Program-made: the position numbers and the translations under genes
From: a virus
IMG/VR virus record: IMGVR_UViG_3300025898_000013
Location: 1 to 47,610 of that record
Direction: 5' to 3' (one strand)
Length of the DNA: 47,610 nt
The notes under the pieces: generated by a model
Seen by the model: only the letters and a program-made list of their open reading frames with translations
The model's database searches: none
Told to the model about the DNA's origin: nothing
In this document: piece by piece, positions 7,192 through 15,293 of the stretch
How positions within the stretch are numbered: position 1 is the first letter of the stretch
How the letters are laid out: every line of letters begins with the position of its first letter

Positions 7192-7916
7192 GCACCTCGC
7201 TCGACAACACATGGGGAGCGCTAACGTTCCCTATCCCGGTTGGCACCGATGGCTCGTTTTCTGCGCTAGACCCTGCCCGCGACATTCTTTTGGGCCTCTT
7301 GTCAGCAGCTATCAGTTTCGAGCTCGGTAGCGCCTGGCCGGCGGCATGCGCAGACACCAATCTCGATACCCCGATTGGTAGCACGCTGCCAGGTCTCGAT
7401 GATCTGGATACGATGCGGCAACGCGGGGCGAAGTTTCCGCTGCTCTCCGTTTCGAGAAGCTCAGATCCGCAGACCGGCGACGAATTCACCCTCTGGCAGA
7501 ACCGCATCACGAGCAAGTGGACGATCGACTACGTCCTTGGTCCGCTTGAGGTCGGTGACCAGCTGAAGCTCGCGGACGTGCTCACGGCCGTTGCTAAAAT
7601 CTGCTCGGCAACCATCAATAACGGCGGGCACAAGGCGTATGCCACTAGCGCTGGGCCCGACGGAACGGTCACTGCCAAGCAGGTACTAGGCAAGGGCGGC
7701 TGTGAATTCTCTCTTCTATGGATCAGCTCGTTCATTCAAGGAGCGGCTGCTTTCTCTCAGGGTGGCCCGAAATATCACGCGATGACGATGACGCTCACGA
7801 CCCATGAGCTGGACTCGATCGCTGACGAGGGTGTTGCCTATCGGGGCGCCGCGGCCAGCATCGACGGTGGACCAGTGCTCGGCATCAATACCGCGGTTCC
7901 GTTTCAGCCCGGCTAG
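7188..7916 (+). CDS. Unrecognised structural protein of head-tail junction
   Basis: The product has 242 residues of mixed alpha/beta composition with several Cys. A central LTAVAKICSATINNGG segment is followed by a strand-rich C-terminal half ending near AMTMTLTTHELDSI. The start overlaps the previous stop (ATGA). In related myoviruses this slot carries tail-completion or tail-terminator proteins, which cap the tube and dock on the neck, but the length is larger than usual and I cannot assign a family. Confidence 0.45.
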   Translation: MSTSLDNTWGALTFPIPVGTDGSFSALDPARDILLGLLSAAISFELGSAWPAACADTNLDTPIGSTLPGLDDLDTMRQRGAKFPLLSVSRSSDPQTGDEFTLWQNRITSKWTIDYVLGPLEVGDQLKLADVLTAVAKICSATINNGGHKAYATSAGPDGTVTAKQVLGKGGCEFSLLWISSFIQGAAAFSQGGPKYHAMTMTLTTHELDSIADEGVAYRGAAASIDGGPVLGINTAVPFQPG

Positions 7917-7939
7917 CCAACAGCCCAGATAGGCCGCGC

Positions 7940-8392
7940 ATGATCATCACGAACTTCGACGAGATCAAGCGCGGCCATGAGCACTTCCTAGCTGGCAACG
8001 AACGGCTGCTGGGGCAGGCCGAGGACATGGCTGGTCGCTTCGCACTCAGCTACGTCCAGCAGCATTCCGAGTTCAAGCGACGAACCGGCCAACTTCAGGA
8101 CAGGACAGCCTATCGGCTCGTCAAGACTGCGGGCGGCAGGATCCTGCGCATCGTCAATCCGATGCCTTATGCGAAGGCGATCGATACTGGCTCGAAGGCG
8201 CACGAGATTGTCGCGAAGAACGGCGGCGTACTCGCCTTCATGGGCCGAGCCGGCGTGATGGTCTTCCGCCGCCGCGTCTGGCACCCGGGCACTCGCCCCT
8301 ACAAGTTTCTCCACAACGCTGCTGACGCTGCCTACCGCGTACTTGGTCATGAACTGAGACGCGGCATGGAAGATCTCGCAAAGCGTTTCTAA
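7940..8392 (+). CDS. HK97 gp10-like head-tail joining/tail completion protein
   Basis: The product has 150 residues. An N-terminal helix is followed by RRTGQLQDRTAYRLV, then a strand with a central Y-A-K-A-I-D-T-G-S motif, a hydrophobic VLAFM strand, a basic FRRRVWHPGTRPYKFL stretch and a C-terminal helix. That order (TGxLxxS/R..., YAxxxExG, HPGTxPxxFL) is the pattern of the HK97-gp10 minor tail or neck family. It starts 23 bp after the preceding gene. Confidence 0.7.
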   Translation: MIITNFDEIKRGHEHFLAGNERLLGQAEDMAGRFALSYVQQHSEFKRRTGQLQDRTAYRLVKTAGGRILRIVNPMPYAKAIDTGSKAHEIVAKNGGVLAFMGRAGVMVFRRRVWHPGTRPYKFLHNAADAAYRVLGHELRRGMEDLAKRF

Positions 8393-8480
8393 ATCTTCGT
8401 TCGCTACCCGTCGAGAGAAGCGCTCTCTTGCGCGGGCGGGCCTTTCACTGCGGCGCATAGCGTACGCGAGGGATTCATCC

Positions 8481-8855
8481 ATGAAGCTCAAGTTTTTTGC
8501 TCGCGACGGTCACGTCGTGCACTTCCCGGGACCGAAGATGGCTGGGCAAATCCACAACTACGTGGGCCGCCAGTTCGTGCTCGAGCCTGACGACAAGCTC
8601 GCTCAGTCCTCGCGTGTCATGGGCAAAAACATCGCTCTCAAGGATGGCTTCGAGATCGACTCGGAGACTTCGGAGGGTCGCGACATGATGCATGAGGCGC
8701 GTTGCGGCGGGCTCTGGCCGGCCAACGCGGAAACCGCTGCCGCGTGTGGCTGCGCGTTCGTGGCGGTCAAATACGACGATCAAGCTCTGGAATTCGTGCC
8801 CGGCGTCGCATCACTCGCGACGCCGTCGAAGCCGTCGCCATCCAAGTCGGAGTAA
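8481..8855 (+). CDS. Unrecognised protein preceding the tail sheath
   Basis: The product has 124 residues: a small beta-rich N-terminal half (MKLKFFARDGHVVHFPG), a middle with a conserved-looking RCGGLWPANAETAAACGC segment, and a low-complexity Ser/Pro/Lys tail. The 88-bp upstream gap contains short inverted repeats, and GAGGG lies 11-15 bp before the ATG. It is co-directional with and 6 bp from the sheath gene. No family is recognised. Confidence 0.5.
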   Translation: MKLKFFARDGHVVHFPGPKMAGQIHNYVGRQFVLEPDDKLAQSSRVMGKNIALKDGFEIDSETSEGRDMMHEARCGGLWPANAETAAACGCAFVAVKYDDQALEFVPGVASLATPSKPSPSKSE

Positions 8856-8861
8856 TCCTGA

Positions 8862-10424
8862 ATGACTAATTTCGTCGGCTACCCGAGCAGCTACCGCGCG
8901 CCGTTCACTGCCATGCAGTTGCTCTTCGGCCAAGGGCCGAGCAACGCCCCGGCTGGGCCGCGCTCTGCGATGTACATGGGTCCCAAGACCGCCGCGGGCA
9001 CCGCGAACGTCAATCAGGCTTACACGATCACCAGCGAAGCCGACGCTATCACGCTGTTCGGAGTCGGCTCACCGGTACACCGCGCGCTACGCAGACACCT
9101 GCTCGCGAGTACGCTCGGCACGCTCATCGGTATTTGCTATGCCCCGAGCTCGGGCGGCAGTCCGGTGGCTGCGGCCGGCACAATCACCATCACATTCACC
9201 TCCGGATCGAACCCGACCGCGACCGGCCAGGTAACGACCTACGTCGCCGGCGAAGTCATCACCACCGGCTTCAACACCGCTGATACGGCGACCACGATCG
9301 CCGCAAACATCGTCCTAGGCATCAACGCGAAGGTCTGGCTGCCGGTCACCGCGACCAGCTCAGTCGGCGTTGTGACCATCACGGCCAAGATCGCTGGCGC
9401 ATCGCAGGGCGATGGCACGGTGGGCGTGATTCGTCTGCGTACCATTGCCGACGCTGGCAAGAACGTCATCTCCACTGCCTCTGGCGCAGCACTGGGTCTG
9501 GGCACGGGCACTGTCGGAGTCGACGGGACCACCACCGAGCTGGTCAACATGACGGGCGCGCTCTCGACGCTCACGAATACTCGCTACTACTACAACGGCT
9601 TCACGATGTGGTCGGCGGCGGCCCTTGCCGTCATCGCAACGCACGTCAGCGCCAAGAGCCAGGCGAACCCCGGGCTTCGCTGCCGCGCTTTCACCGCGTA
9701 CACCGGTACCGGCTCGGCCGTCTCGGCGCTCGCCATCGCGGTCAACTTCGAGCGTCAACACATCGTCCACCAGACGAATAGCGAATGGGACACGGCCGAC
9801 CTAGTCGGCAATGCCATCGCGATCCATCAGAGCCAGGAAGCAGGGACGGGCGACTTTGTCCCAGACAACTACCGCGGCAAGGATTGGATGTGCCCGGCTG
9901 CTTACTCGAATGCGGACTGGCCTACATCGACGCAAATCAATCAAGCCGTCACCGACGGTGTGATCGAAGTTGCGTCCGATCAATACGGCTCCTTCATGGT
10001 GATGTCCGTCACTACGCGCTCGCGCGATTCGGGCGGAACGATTTCGGACTTCCGAGCTACCGAAACGCATCGGATTAGCTTCCTCGACGCTGTTGGCGAT
10101 CGTTGGCTGATTCGCGATGCCGTGCAATATGGCGTCGGTTTCAAGCTGACTCCGGATCAGTTGATGCCGGACGGGTCGATCAACTTCAACCAGAAAGTCC
10201 CGCCCTTCACGCTGACGCCGTCGCTCTACAAGCCGTTCGCGGCCGCGCAGATCCAGGAGGCCGCGGACAACGGCGAGATCCAGGGCGCGTCGACGTGGCT
10301 CAACTCGCTCATCTGCTCGATTGACCCGAACAACATCAGTCGACTCGTCGTCACTGCCAGCGGCAGGACTATCGATATCCGACATCAGACCGGGATCCAG
10401 CTGTCCGAGACAACACCAGGCTGA
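8862..10424 (+). CDS. Tail sheath protein
   Basis: The product has 520 residues, the usual size of Mu gpL-type sheaths. It opens with the typical SYRAPFTAMQLLFGQGPS strand and has an early SEADAITLFGVGSPVHRAL segment that occurs in sheath proteins. A variable beta-sandwich insert spans about residues 100-230. The C-terminal core contains DFRATETHRISFLDAVGDRW and a final I-D-I-R-H-Q-T-G strand. The protein polymerises around the tube and contracts on infection. Next to the tube gene, this establishes a contractile tail. Confidence 0.85.
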   Translation: MTNFVGYPSSYRAPFTAMQLLFGQGPSNAPAGPRSAMYMGPKTAAGTANVNQAYTITSEADAITLFGVGSPVHRALRRHLLASTLGTLIGICYAPSSGGSPVAAAGTITITFTSGSNPTATGQVTTYVAGEVITTGFNTADTATTIAANIVLGINAKVWLPVTATSSVGVVTITAKIAGASQGDGTVGVIRLRTIADAGKNVISTASGAALGLGTGTVGVDGTTTELVNMTGALSTLTNTRYYYNGFTMWSAAALAVIATHVSAKSQANPGLRCRAFTAYTGTGSAVSALAIAVNFERQHIVHQTNSEWDTADLVGNAIAIHQSQEAGTGDFVPDNYRGKDWMCPAAYSNADWPTSTQINQAVTDGVIEVASDQYGSFMVMSVTTRSRDSGGTISDFRATETHRISFLDAVGDRWLIRDAVQYGVGFKLTPDQLMPDGSINFNQKVPPFTLTPSLYKPFAAAQIQEAADNGEIQGASTWLNSLICSIDPNNISRLVVTASGRTIDIRHQTGIQLSETTPG

Positions 10425-10497
10425 GCGATCCGCCCGCCGTCTACTCGCCCCCTAGCAGGTCATTGTCGCCAAGGCGGCATAGCGAAAGTGTACGCCA

Positions 10498-10869
10498 ATT
10501 CCGCAACTGTCCGACCATCTGAGACTCAAGCTCCTGATCGACGGCGTCTTCCAAGTGAAGCCATCATCGATCCAAGTAGCGCTCGACTCGCAAGCCCAAG
10601 TCGTCGACACGCTCGAAGGCCTAGCGGGCAAGACACCAGGCTCTGGTCAGTGCAAGATCACTGGCACCTGCGCCGTCCCGCTTGGTGGCCCTGAGTTCGA
10701 CTTCTTCACTGCCTGCCAAGAGGGTTCTTACCACTCGATGCAGGTGCCCTTCGGCGTGAAGTCGTACATCGGCAATGGCTGGTTCCAGACCGCTGACATC
10801 GGGCAGTCCACGAACCAATCCACTGAGTTCAAGTTCGATTGGATCGGCGAATTCTCGAAACCGAAATGA
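10498..10869 (+). CDS. Tail tube protein (start codon non-canonical, probably ATT)
   Basis: The C-terminal 104 residues read as a typical tail tube protein, with a beta-barrel-like GQCKITGTCAVPLGGPEF and FKFDWIGEF at the end. The first canonical codon in frame is GTG 10555, but it lies inside what should be the first long strand (LRLKLLIDGVFQVKPSS). The frame is open back to a stop at 10480-10482. The residue sequence I-P-Q-L-S-D-H-L from ATT 10498 looks like a normal protein start with Met replaced by Ile. An ATG-to-ATT change, genuine ATT initiation, or a start at CTG 10507 are alternatives. Two terminator-like hairpins follow. Confidence 0.6.
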   Translation: MPQLSDHLRLKLLIDGVFQVKPSSIQVALDSQAQVVDTLEGLAGKTPGSGQCKITGTCAVPLGGPEFDFFTACQEGSYHSMQVPFGVKSYIGNGWFQTADIGQSTNQSTEFKFDWIGEFSKPK

Positions 10870-10874
10870 CCTAA

Positions 10875-10912
10875 GCGGGCTGGTCCCGCTGACTGTGAGC
10901 AGCCCGCGTTTT
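10875..10912 (+). terminator. Terminator-like hairpin after tube gene
   Basis: A perfect 8-bp GC-rich stem, GCGGGCTG (10875-10882) with CAGCCCGC (10900-10907), is followed by GTTTT. It starts 6 bp after the tube stop codon. It is the first of two consecutive stem-loops here. Confidence 0.65.
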
Positions 10913-10944
10913 GAGGCGGACCGGGTTGCGAACTGACTTTGACC

Positions 10945-10989
10945 AAGCCTCCGATCTCCCGTGTGGGGAGCGGAGGCTTTCGCCGTTTT
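10945..10989 (+). terminator. Second terminator-like hairpin before tail chaperone gene
   Basis: AAGCCTCCG (10945-10953) pairs perfectly with CGGAGGCTT (10971-10979). An inner CTCCC/GGGGAG pairing lengthens the stem, and T-rich CGCCGTTTTC follows. With the hairpin at 10875 it separates highly expressed sheath/tube genes from the chaperone and tape measure. Confidence 0.65.
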
Positions 10990-11000
10990 CTGAGGGTGAC

Positions 11001-11753
11001 ATGAGGGAAATTCCGGCATCGGAGCTGATTCGATCGCTGCTCGACGGCGTGCCGAGCAAGGTCTTCGACTTCGTCCGCATCCAAGAGGGCGGCGAGAAAA
11101 CCGTCTCGAAGATTCGGGTCAAGCTGCTGCGGTTGGAGGAGAACGACAGCGTTCTCGCCGACTCGCAGGCGCACGCGAAGCACCGCAAAGAGTCCGAGCA
11201 ATACACGGACATCTACCGCGAGGCGCAGGCAGTCGAGCTGCTGACCCGGGCGCTTTGTCACGTCGACAAGCACACTCGACCGGACGGCACCAGCTACTAC
11301 CCGCCGCTGTTCACGGACTCGCGCCAAGTACGCGCGTCGTTCACGGCCACCGAGCTCTCTGTCCTGCTGAACTGCTTCCAGATCGTCAAGAGCGAGTACG
11401 GAACGCTCGAAACGCTCGACGAACATGACGCCGACATGTGGACTGAGAGGTTTTCAGATCCTCTCAAGGCCCCTTTTTGGTTGTCGCAATTGGATTGCAA
11501 TCACTACCCGGGGGCAATCCTATTGCTGGCAGCACAGGTTCGGGATCTTCGTACGGAGGTCGGGCGTCCGCTATCGACCTCGCCAGATTCTTCGGAGTTC
11601 AACCCCGAGATCTCTACCTCGGACACTGGCATCTCTATCGAGCAGCCTGTCGCATCTTCGGAAAATGATCCAGAGCCGATCAAGGCCGGCGAGCTGATGA
11701 CGCAAGACGAAGCGCGGAAGCGCGTGACCCGAGTGACGAAGCCGAAGAAATAA
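11001..11753 (+). CDS. Putative tail assembly chaperone (zero-frame product)
   Basis: The ATG at 11001 follows GAGGG at 10992-10996. The product has 250 residues. The N-terminal domain is charged and helical (LLRLEENDSVLADSQAHAK, then EAQAVELLTRALCHVD), and FTATELSVLLNCFQIVKSEYG follows. The C-terminal third is Ser/Asp/Glu-rich and probably disordered. Position between tube and tape measure is that of tail-assembly chaperones (lambda G/GT analogues), which coat the tape measure and recruit tube subunits. A slippery heptamer at 11471-11477 would divert a fraction of ribosomes into the -1 frame. The family call is by position, size and frameshift signal. Confidence 0.6.
   Translation: MREIPASELIRSLLDGVPSKVFDFVRIQEGGEKTVSKIRVKLLRLEENDSVLADSQAHAKHRKESEQYTDIYREAQAVELLTRALCHVDKHTRPDGTSYYPPLFTDSRQVRASFTATELSVLLNCFQIVKSEYGTLETLDEHDADMWTERFSDPLKAPFWLSQLDCNHYPGAILLLAAQVRDLRTEVGRPLSTSPDSSEFNPEISTSDTGISIEQPVASSENDPEPIKAGELMTQDEARKRVTRVTKPKK
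11444..11668 (+). other. Candidate programmed -1 frameshift site and extension frame of tail chaperone
   Basis: In the chaperone reading frame, bases 11471-11477 read C_CCT_TTT, a perfect X_XXY_YYZ heptamer. It is bracketed by two stems. Upstream is TGAGAGG/CCTCTCA (11444-11450 with 11460-11466). Downstream is GGATTGC/GCAATCC (11492-11498 with 11514-11520). A -1 slip yields 63 further residues ending at TGA 11666-11668. That tail is compact and protein-like (AIDLARFFGVQPRDLYLGHW, then YRAACRIFGK). The product would be about 222 residues, shorter than the 250-residue zero-frame product, which is unusual. Confidence 0.5.
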
Positions 11754-11767
11754 GGCAAACTGCGGCA

Positions 11768-12261
11768 ATGGCCGAGATAACGCTGAGCCGGGGCATGGTC
11801 ACGATCGTGGATGATGTCGACTACGAGTGGCTTTCAAGGTTCAAGTGGTGCGTGAAACCAGGTAAGCGGACCTGGTACGCTCAGCGAAGCTTACCGCGTG
11901 ATGGCGCATCGCGCTCGTCGGTCGTCGGTCGTCGGTCGTCATGCATCGCTTCTTGCTTGGAAGCGCATGTGACGGCTTCGAAGTGGATCATTGGGACGGC
12001 AACGGGCTCAACAACCGCCGTCTAAATATACGGGTCGCATCGCGTAGACAGAACATCCAGAATCTCGTTCACACGCGCAAGCACAGCTCGCGCTTCAAGG
12101 GCGTCACCTGGGACAAGGAGAATCGCAAATGGCGTGTGACGATTCAGGTCGATGGCGTCCCGTTGCGCCTAGGGCGTTTTGAGAACGAGGAAGAGTCAGC
12201 CGCAGCGTACGACGCGGCCGCGCGCAAACACTTCGGCGAATTTGCCCACTTGAACCTCTAG
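11768..12261 (+). pseudogene. AP2-domain HNH homing endonuclease, frame broken by a 7-bp repeat expansion
   Basis: Two overlapping frames make one recognisable protein. The first (from ATG 11768) gives the usual N-terminus: ITLSRGMVTIVDDVDYEWLS, then KWCV and TWYAQRS. The second, from about 11941, gives MHRFLLG, the HNH core FEVDHWDGNGLNNRRLNIR and a C-terminal AP2 DNA-binding domain (SSRFKGVTWDKENRKWR through AARKHFGEFAHLNL). The break falls in the tandem TCGTCGG repeat at 11915-11940. Removing two repeat units joins them cleanly as ASRSSVVMHRFLLG, the normal family spacing. It lies between chaperone and tape measure genes, a typical site for a homing endonuclease insertion. Confidence 0.8.
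11915..11940 (+). repeat. 7-bp tandem repeat (TCGTCGG x3 plus TCGTC) inside homing endonuclease gene
   Basis: Three complete TCGTCGG units (11915-11921, 11922-11928, 11929-11935) and a partial copy run up to the ATGCATCGC that restores the endonuclease frame. Seven is not a multiple of three, so each unit gained or lost changes the frame. One or four full units would give an intact gene; three units break it. Confidence 0.85.
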
Positions 12262-12274
12262 TCAATCCCCAAAA

Positions 12275-14368
12275 ATGGCCAACCTCCAATACGACATCAC
12301 GGTAGTAGGGGCGAATCAGATCCGCTCCGTCATCCGCGGCGTTGAGGCGGAGATTCTTGCCAGCAACAAGAGGATGACGGCCGGCATTCGCGGCACGTCG
12401 GGCGCTGGCGCTGGGCGGCCCAAGCTTGGTACAGGGAACGCTGGTAGCGGAGCAGCTGAGGCCAAGGCGCTCTCTCGGGTGCGCATCACCGAGGAAGAGA
12501 AGGTTGCGCGGGCTAGAGAGCGGCTACACGCGCGCTTCGTCGCTTTCGAAGGAACCGAGATCGAGCGCATCACGCGCCAGCGGCTAGCAGCGCTCGATAA
12601 GGAGCGAGCTGCGCGCACGAGGCTTGCTGAGTCAATGGCGAAGGGCGTTGGCACTGCGGTCCACAACACGGCGCGCACGGCAATGATGGGCGCCACTGTG
12701 ATAGGCGGGGCACTCATTGCCTCTGCGCTACACGATCAGATCGGTATTCAGGCGGGCGCGAGCCGTGTCGCCAACCAGGGCATGCGCCCTGACCTGAAAA
12801 ATCAGATCGCGAAAGAGTCCCAGAACCAACGCGGATTCACTGGCGAAGAATCGATCAACGCGCTGGATCAATTCGTCCAGAAAAGCTCCGACGTAGAGGG
12901 GGCGCTTTCGCAGTGGAAGATGCTTGGCGTACTCGCTAACGCGACGAGCACCAGCTTCGAGGATATGGGCAACGCGGGCGGCCGCGTGTGGCGATTGCTC
13001 TCCGAGAGCGTTAAGGATCCACTCGAACGCGCTAAGCAATTCAAAGACGTGATGACGACCATTGCCGTTCAAGGCAATATGGAAACGGTAGAGGCCCGCG
13101 ACCTGGCTCCTGTGCTCGGCAAGGTTACCTCTGCAACGCGCCGATACGGGGGCGACCCGATTCAGAGCCTGAAAGAACTTCTGGCCCTGGGCCAGCTCTC
13201 TGTCAGTAAGGGCGGCGCCACTGATGCCGCTGAGGAGACGACTTCGCTCGGTCGCTTCACTGACGACATGATCAAAGACGCCAGCGGAAAGAAGGGGAAG
13301 AAGAACAAGGGCTTCAACCCGTTCACCGATGACACGCAGTCCGCGCTAAAGAGCCCGGTTGCGATGGCGCTTGATATCATGGATAGAACGCACGGAGATC
13401 TTACTAAGATCTCCGGATATGCTGGCGTCCGTGGCCAGCGGGTGGTCTCTGGCATTCAGTCGACCTACATGGGCGCATACCGCGAGGCTGAGAAAATCAA
13501 GAAGGGATCCGGAGAAGCCGCCGGGCACGCGGCGGTTATGGCCAGCGTCAAACCACTGATCAACGCGACCAAAGACATCAACGCCGCTGATGACCTTCGA
13601 AACGCAGACCCGGATAAGCAATTCATCGAGGCGACCAAGCAATTCAACCGCGCGATCGGCGAGCAATTACTGCCTGCCGTCACGAAACTGATCCCGAAGT
13701 TCGTCGAACTCGTGCCGGCGGCGACCTACCTCACCGGAGAGCTGGTCAAGTTCGTCAACGCGCTGGCGGACAATCCGATCGAGGGGATCGGCGTTTTGAT
13801 TCTGGGCAAGATCACAGCCGACATTGCGGCCGCTGGCATTGGCAAGGGGCTCTCCTTTCTCCTGACCGGCATCATCAAGAGCGCGATACCTGGCGCCACC
13901 GGAGGGCTTGTGGGCCCAGCGGCAGGGCTGGCTGGCGCTGGCGTTGGACTAGCCGCGCGCGGCATCACAGGCGCCGCCACCGGTGTGACGAGTGCACTGG
14001 GTGTCGCTGGCGCCGCCGGTGGCGTTGCGCTGGGCGCCGCCGCGGGTCTCGCTGCTGCCGGCGTCGGTGCAGCTGCGTACGAAGGGAAGCAGCTCTACAA
14101 CGTGACCCAGGGCTTCACCGATTGGGGCACCGATGTGGCCAAGGCCGGCACGCCCGAAGATTACGACGCGATGATGAAGAAGGCCGGTCTCAGCGGCGGC
14201 GGGCAGGGTGGTGCCGAGGCCAATGCGGCGACGACTGCAGCCGCGGCTGCCCAGACTGACGCGGCCAAGGAAATGAAGAGCGCGGCCGCTGATCTCCGCG
14301 TTGCGTCTGCCAACATCCGCACTGCAGACCCGAACCGCACCAAGCCAATCGTAGCCCGCGCGCCGTGA
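12275..14368 (+). CDS. Tape measure protein
   Basis: The product has 697 residues. The N-terminal 130 residues are charged and helical. A hydrophobic Ala/Gly segment at about 133-155 (TAMMGATVIGGALIASAL) is followed by a TP901-type region (FTGEESINALDQFV through GQLSVSKGG). A second long Ala/Gly-rich hydrophobic stretch lies near 510-610 and an Ala-rich helical tail follows. These features, the position after the chaperone and the large size are typical of tape measure proteins, which fill the tube lumen and set tail length. At about 700 residues the tail would be of moderate length. Confidence 0.8.
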   Translation: MANLQYDITVVGANQIRSVIRGVEAEILASNKRMTAGIRGTSGAGAGRPKLGTGNAGSGAAEAKALSRVRITEEEKVARARERLHARFVAFEGTEIERITRQRLAALDKERAARTRLAESMAKGVGTAVHNTARTAMMGATVIGGALIASALHDQIGIQAGASRVANQGMRPDLKNQIAKESQNQRGFTGEESINALDQFVQKSSDVEGALSQWKMLGVLANATSTSFEDMGNAGGRVWRLLSESVKDPLERAKQFKDVMTTIAVQGNMETVEARDLAPVLGKVTSATRRYGGDPIQSLKELLALGQLSVSKGGATDAAEETTSLGRFTDDMIKDASGKKGKKNKGFNPFTDDTQSALKSPVAMALDIMDRTHGDLTKISGYAGVRGQRVVSGIQSTYMGAYREAEKIKKGSGEAAGHAAVMASVKPLINATKDINAADDLRNADPDKQFIEATKQFNRAIGEQLLPAVTKLIPKFVELVPAATYLTGELVKFVNALADNPIEGIGVLILGKITADIAAAGIGKGLSFLLTGIIKSAIPGATGGLVGPAAGLAGAGVGLAARGITGAATGVTSALGVAGAAGGVALGAAAGLAAAGVGAAAYEGKQLYNVTQGFTDWGTDVAKAGTPEDYDAMMKKAGLSGGGQGGAEANAATTAAAAAQTDAAKEMKSAAADLRVASANIRTADPNRTKPIVARAP

Positions 14369-14372
14369 AGCC

Positions 14373-15293
14373 ATGACCGACGTTCTCGTACAAATGCAGC
14401 GCTGCGGCTGGCGCTTCATCGAGTTCCCGATCACGTCGCGTAAGTACGGATTCCAGCAGGAGCAGGCGAAGCACCGCTACATTTTCCGCGACCAGCAGCT
14501 CATTGAATCGCTCGGCGCGGAGAACCCGACCTACCGCTACACGATCCCTTTCCGTGAGGATATCTCCAAAGGCCCTTATCGGCACCTGTTCACTGAGGTC
14601 TATCCGGAATTCCTAAACGCTTGCCTTGACCGCACTCGCGGCATCCTTTCGGACCCAGTTCATGGCGACATCAATGTCAAGTGTGTCTCGCTCGCCGAGG
14701 ACCTGGACGTCAACAAGCGTGATGGCATTGACGTAGAGTGCGAGTGGATCGTCGCGCCGCTTGAGTCCGAGCTCGCGCAAGATCTCACCACGCAGATCAA
14801 GACGCTGCAAGGTGCAGCAGATGACGCCCGCCGCTTCGATGCGGACATCAAGAAGATCGACTGGAAGCAAGAGCCGCCGCCAAAAGCTACGGTTAGCCCG
14901 CTCGACTTCATCAGCGGGATCGGCGGCCAGCTGGAGGTGGCGGGCGGCAAAGTCACAAGCGCTCTCGCCGACTATTCATTCCGGCTCGAGAAGAGCGTCG
15001 CGACCATCGACCGTCTGAAAGACCCGAACCTCGCTCCAACGCGCCAACAAGCTCGCCGGCTGCAGGCCGCGGTGCTCGATCTCGAAGACCGCACGGACAT
15101 CACTGGCATTCACCCGATCAAGAAGACCACTACGGTGGTCAACCGTTCGTTCTCGGCGACGGCTGCGCTCCTGGGGATGTCGGTTCAGGAATTCGCGCGC
15201 CTCAACCCGCAGTTCGCTCGCGCCCCATTCATCAAAGCGGGTTCGATCCTGCGCTCGTTCTCCGACGCGCAGCCCCCGCCCAAGCGCCGCTGA
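14373..15293 (+). CDS. Mu gpN-like baseplate protein (DNA circularisation N-terminal domain family)
   Basis: The product has 306 residues. The N-terminus (WRFIEFPITSRKYGFQQEQ, then YIFRDQQLIESLGAENPTYRY) follows the DNA_circ_N pattern of Mu gpN-type proteins, now known as baseplate/tail-hub components despite the old name. The middle is helical. The C-terminus (FSATAALLGMSVQEFARLNP and IKAGSILRSF) resembles a LysM-like segment. It starts 4 bp after the tape measure stop and its stop overlaps the next ATG (TGATG). Confidence 0.7.
   Translation: MTDVLVQMQRCGWRFIEFPITSRKYGFQQEQAKHRYIFRDQQLIESLGAENPTYRYTIPFREDISKGPYRHLFTEVYPEFLNACLDRTRGILSDPVHGDINVKCVSLAEDLDVNKRDGIDVECEWIVAPLESELAQDLTTQIKTLQGAADDARRFDADIKKIDWKQEPPPKATVSPLDFISGIGGQLEVAGGKVTSALADYSFRLEKSVATIDRLKDPNLAPTRQQARRLQAAVLDLEDRTDITGIHPIKKTTTVVNRSFSATAALLGMSVQEFARLNPQFARAPFIKAGSILRSFSDAQPPPKRR

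Noticed and set aside
11425-11697. Another open frame overlapping the end of the tail-chaperone gene
   Set aside because: It is the +1 frame, Arg/Ser-rich and without slippery context. Only the -1 frame after 11477 reads like a protein.
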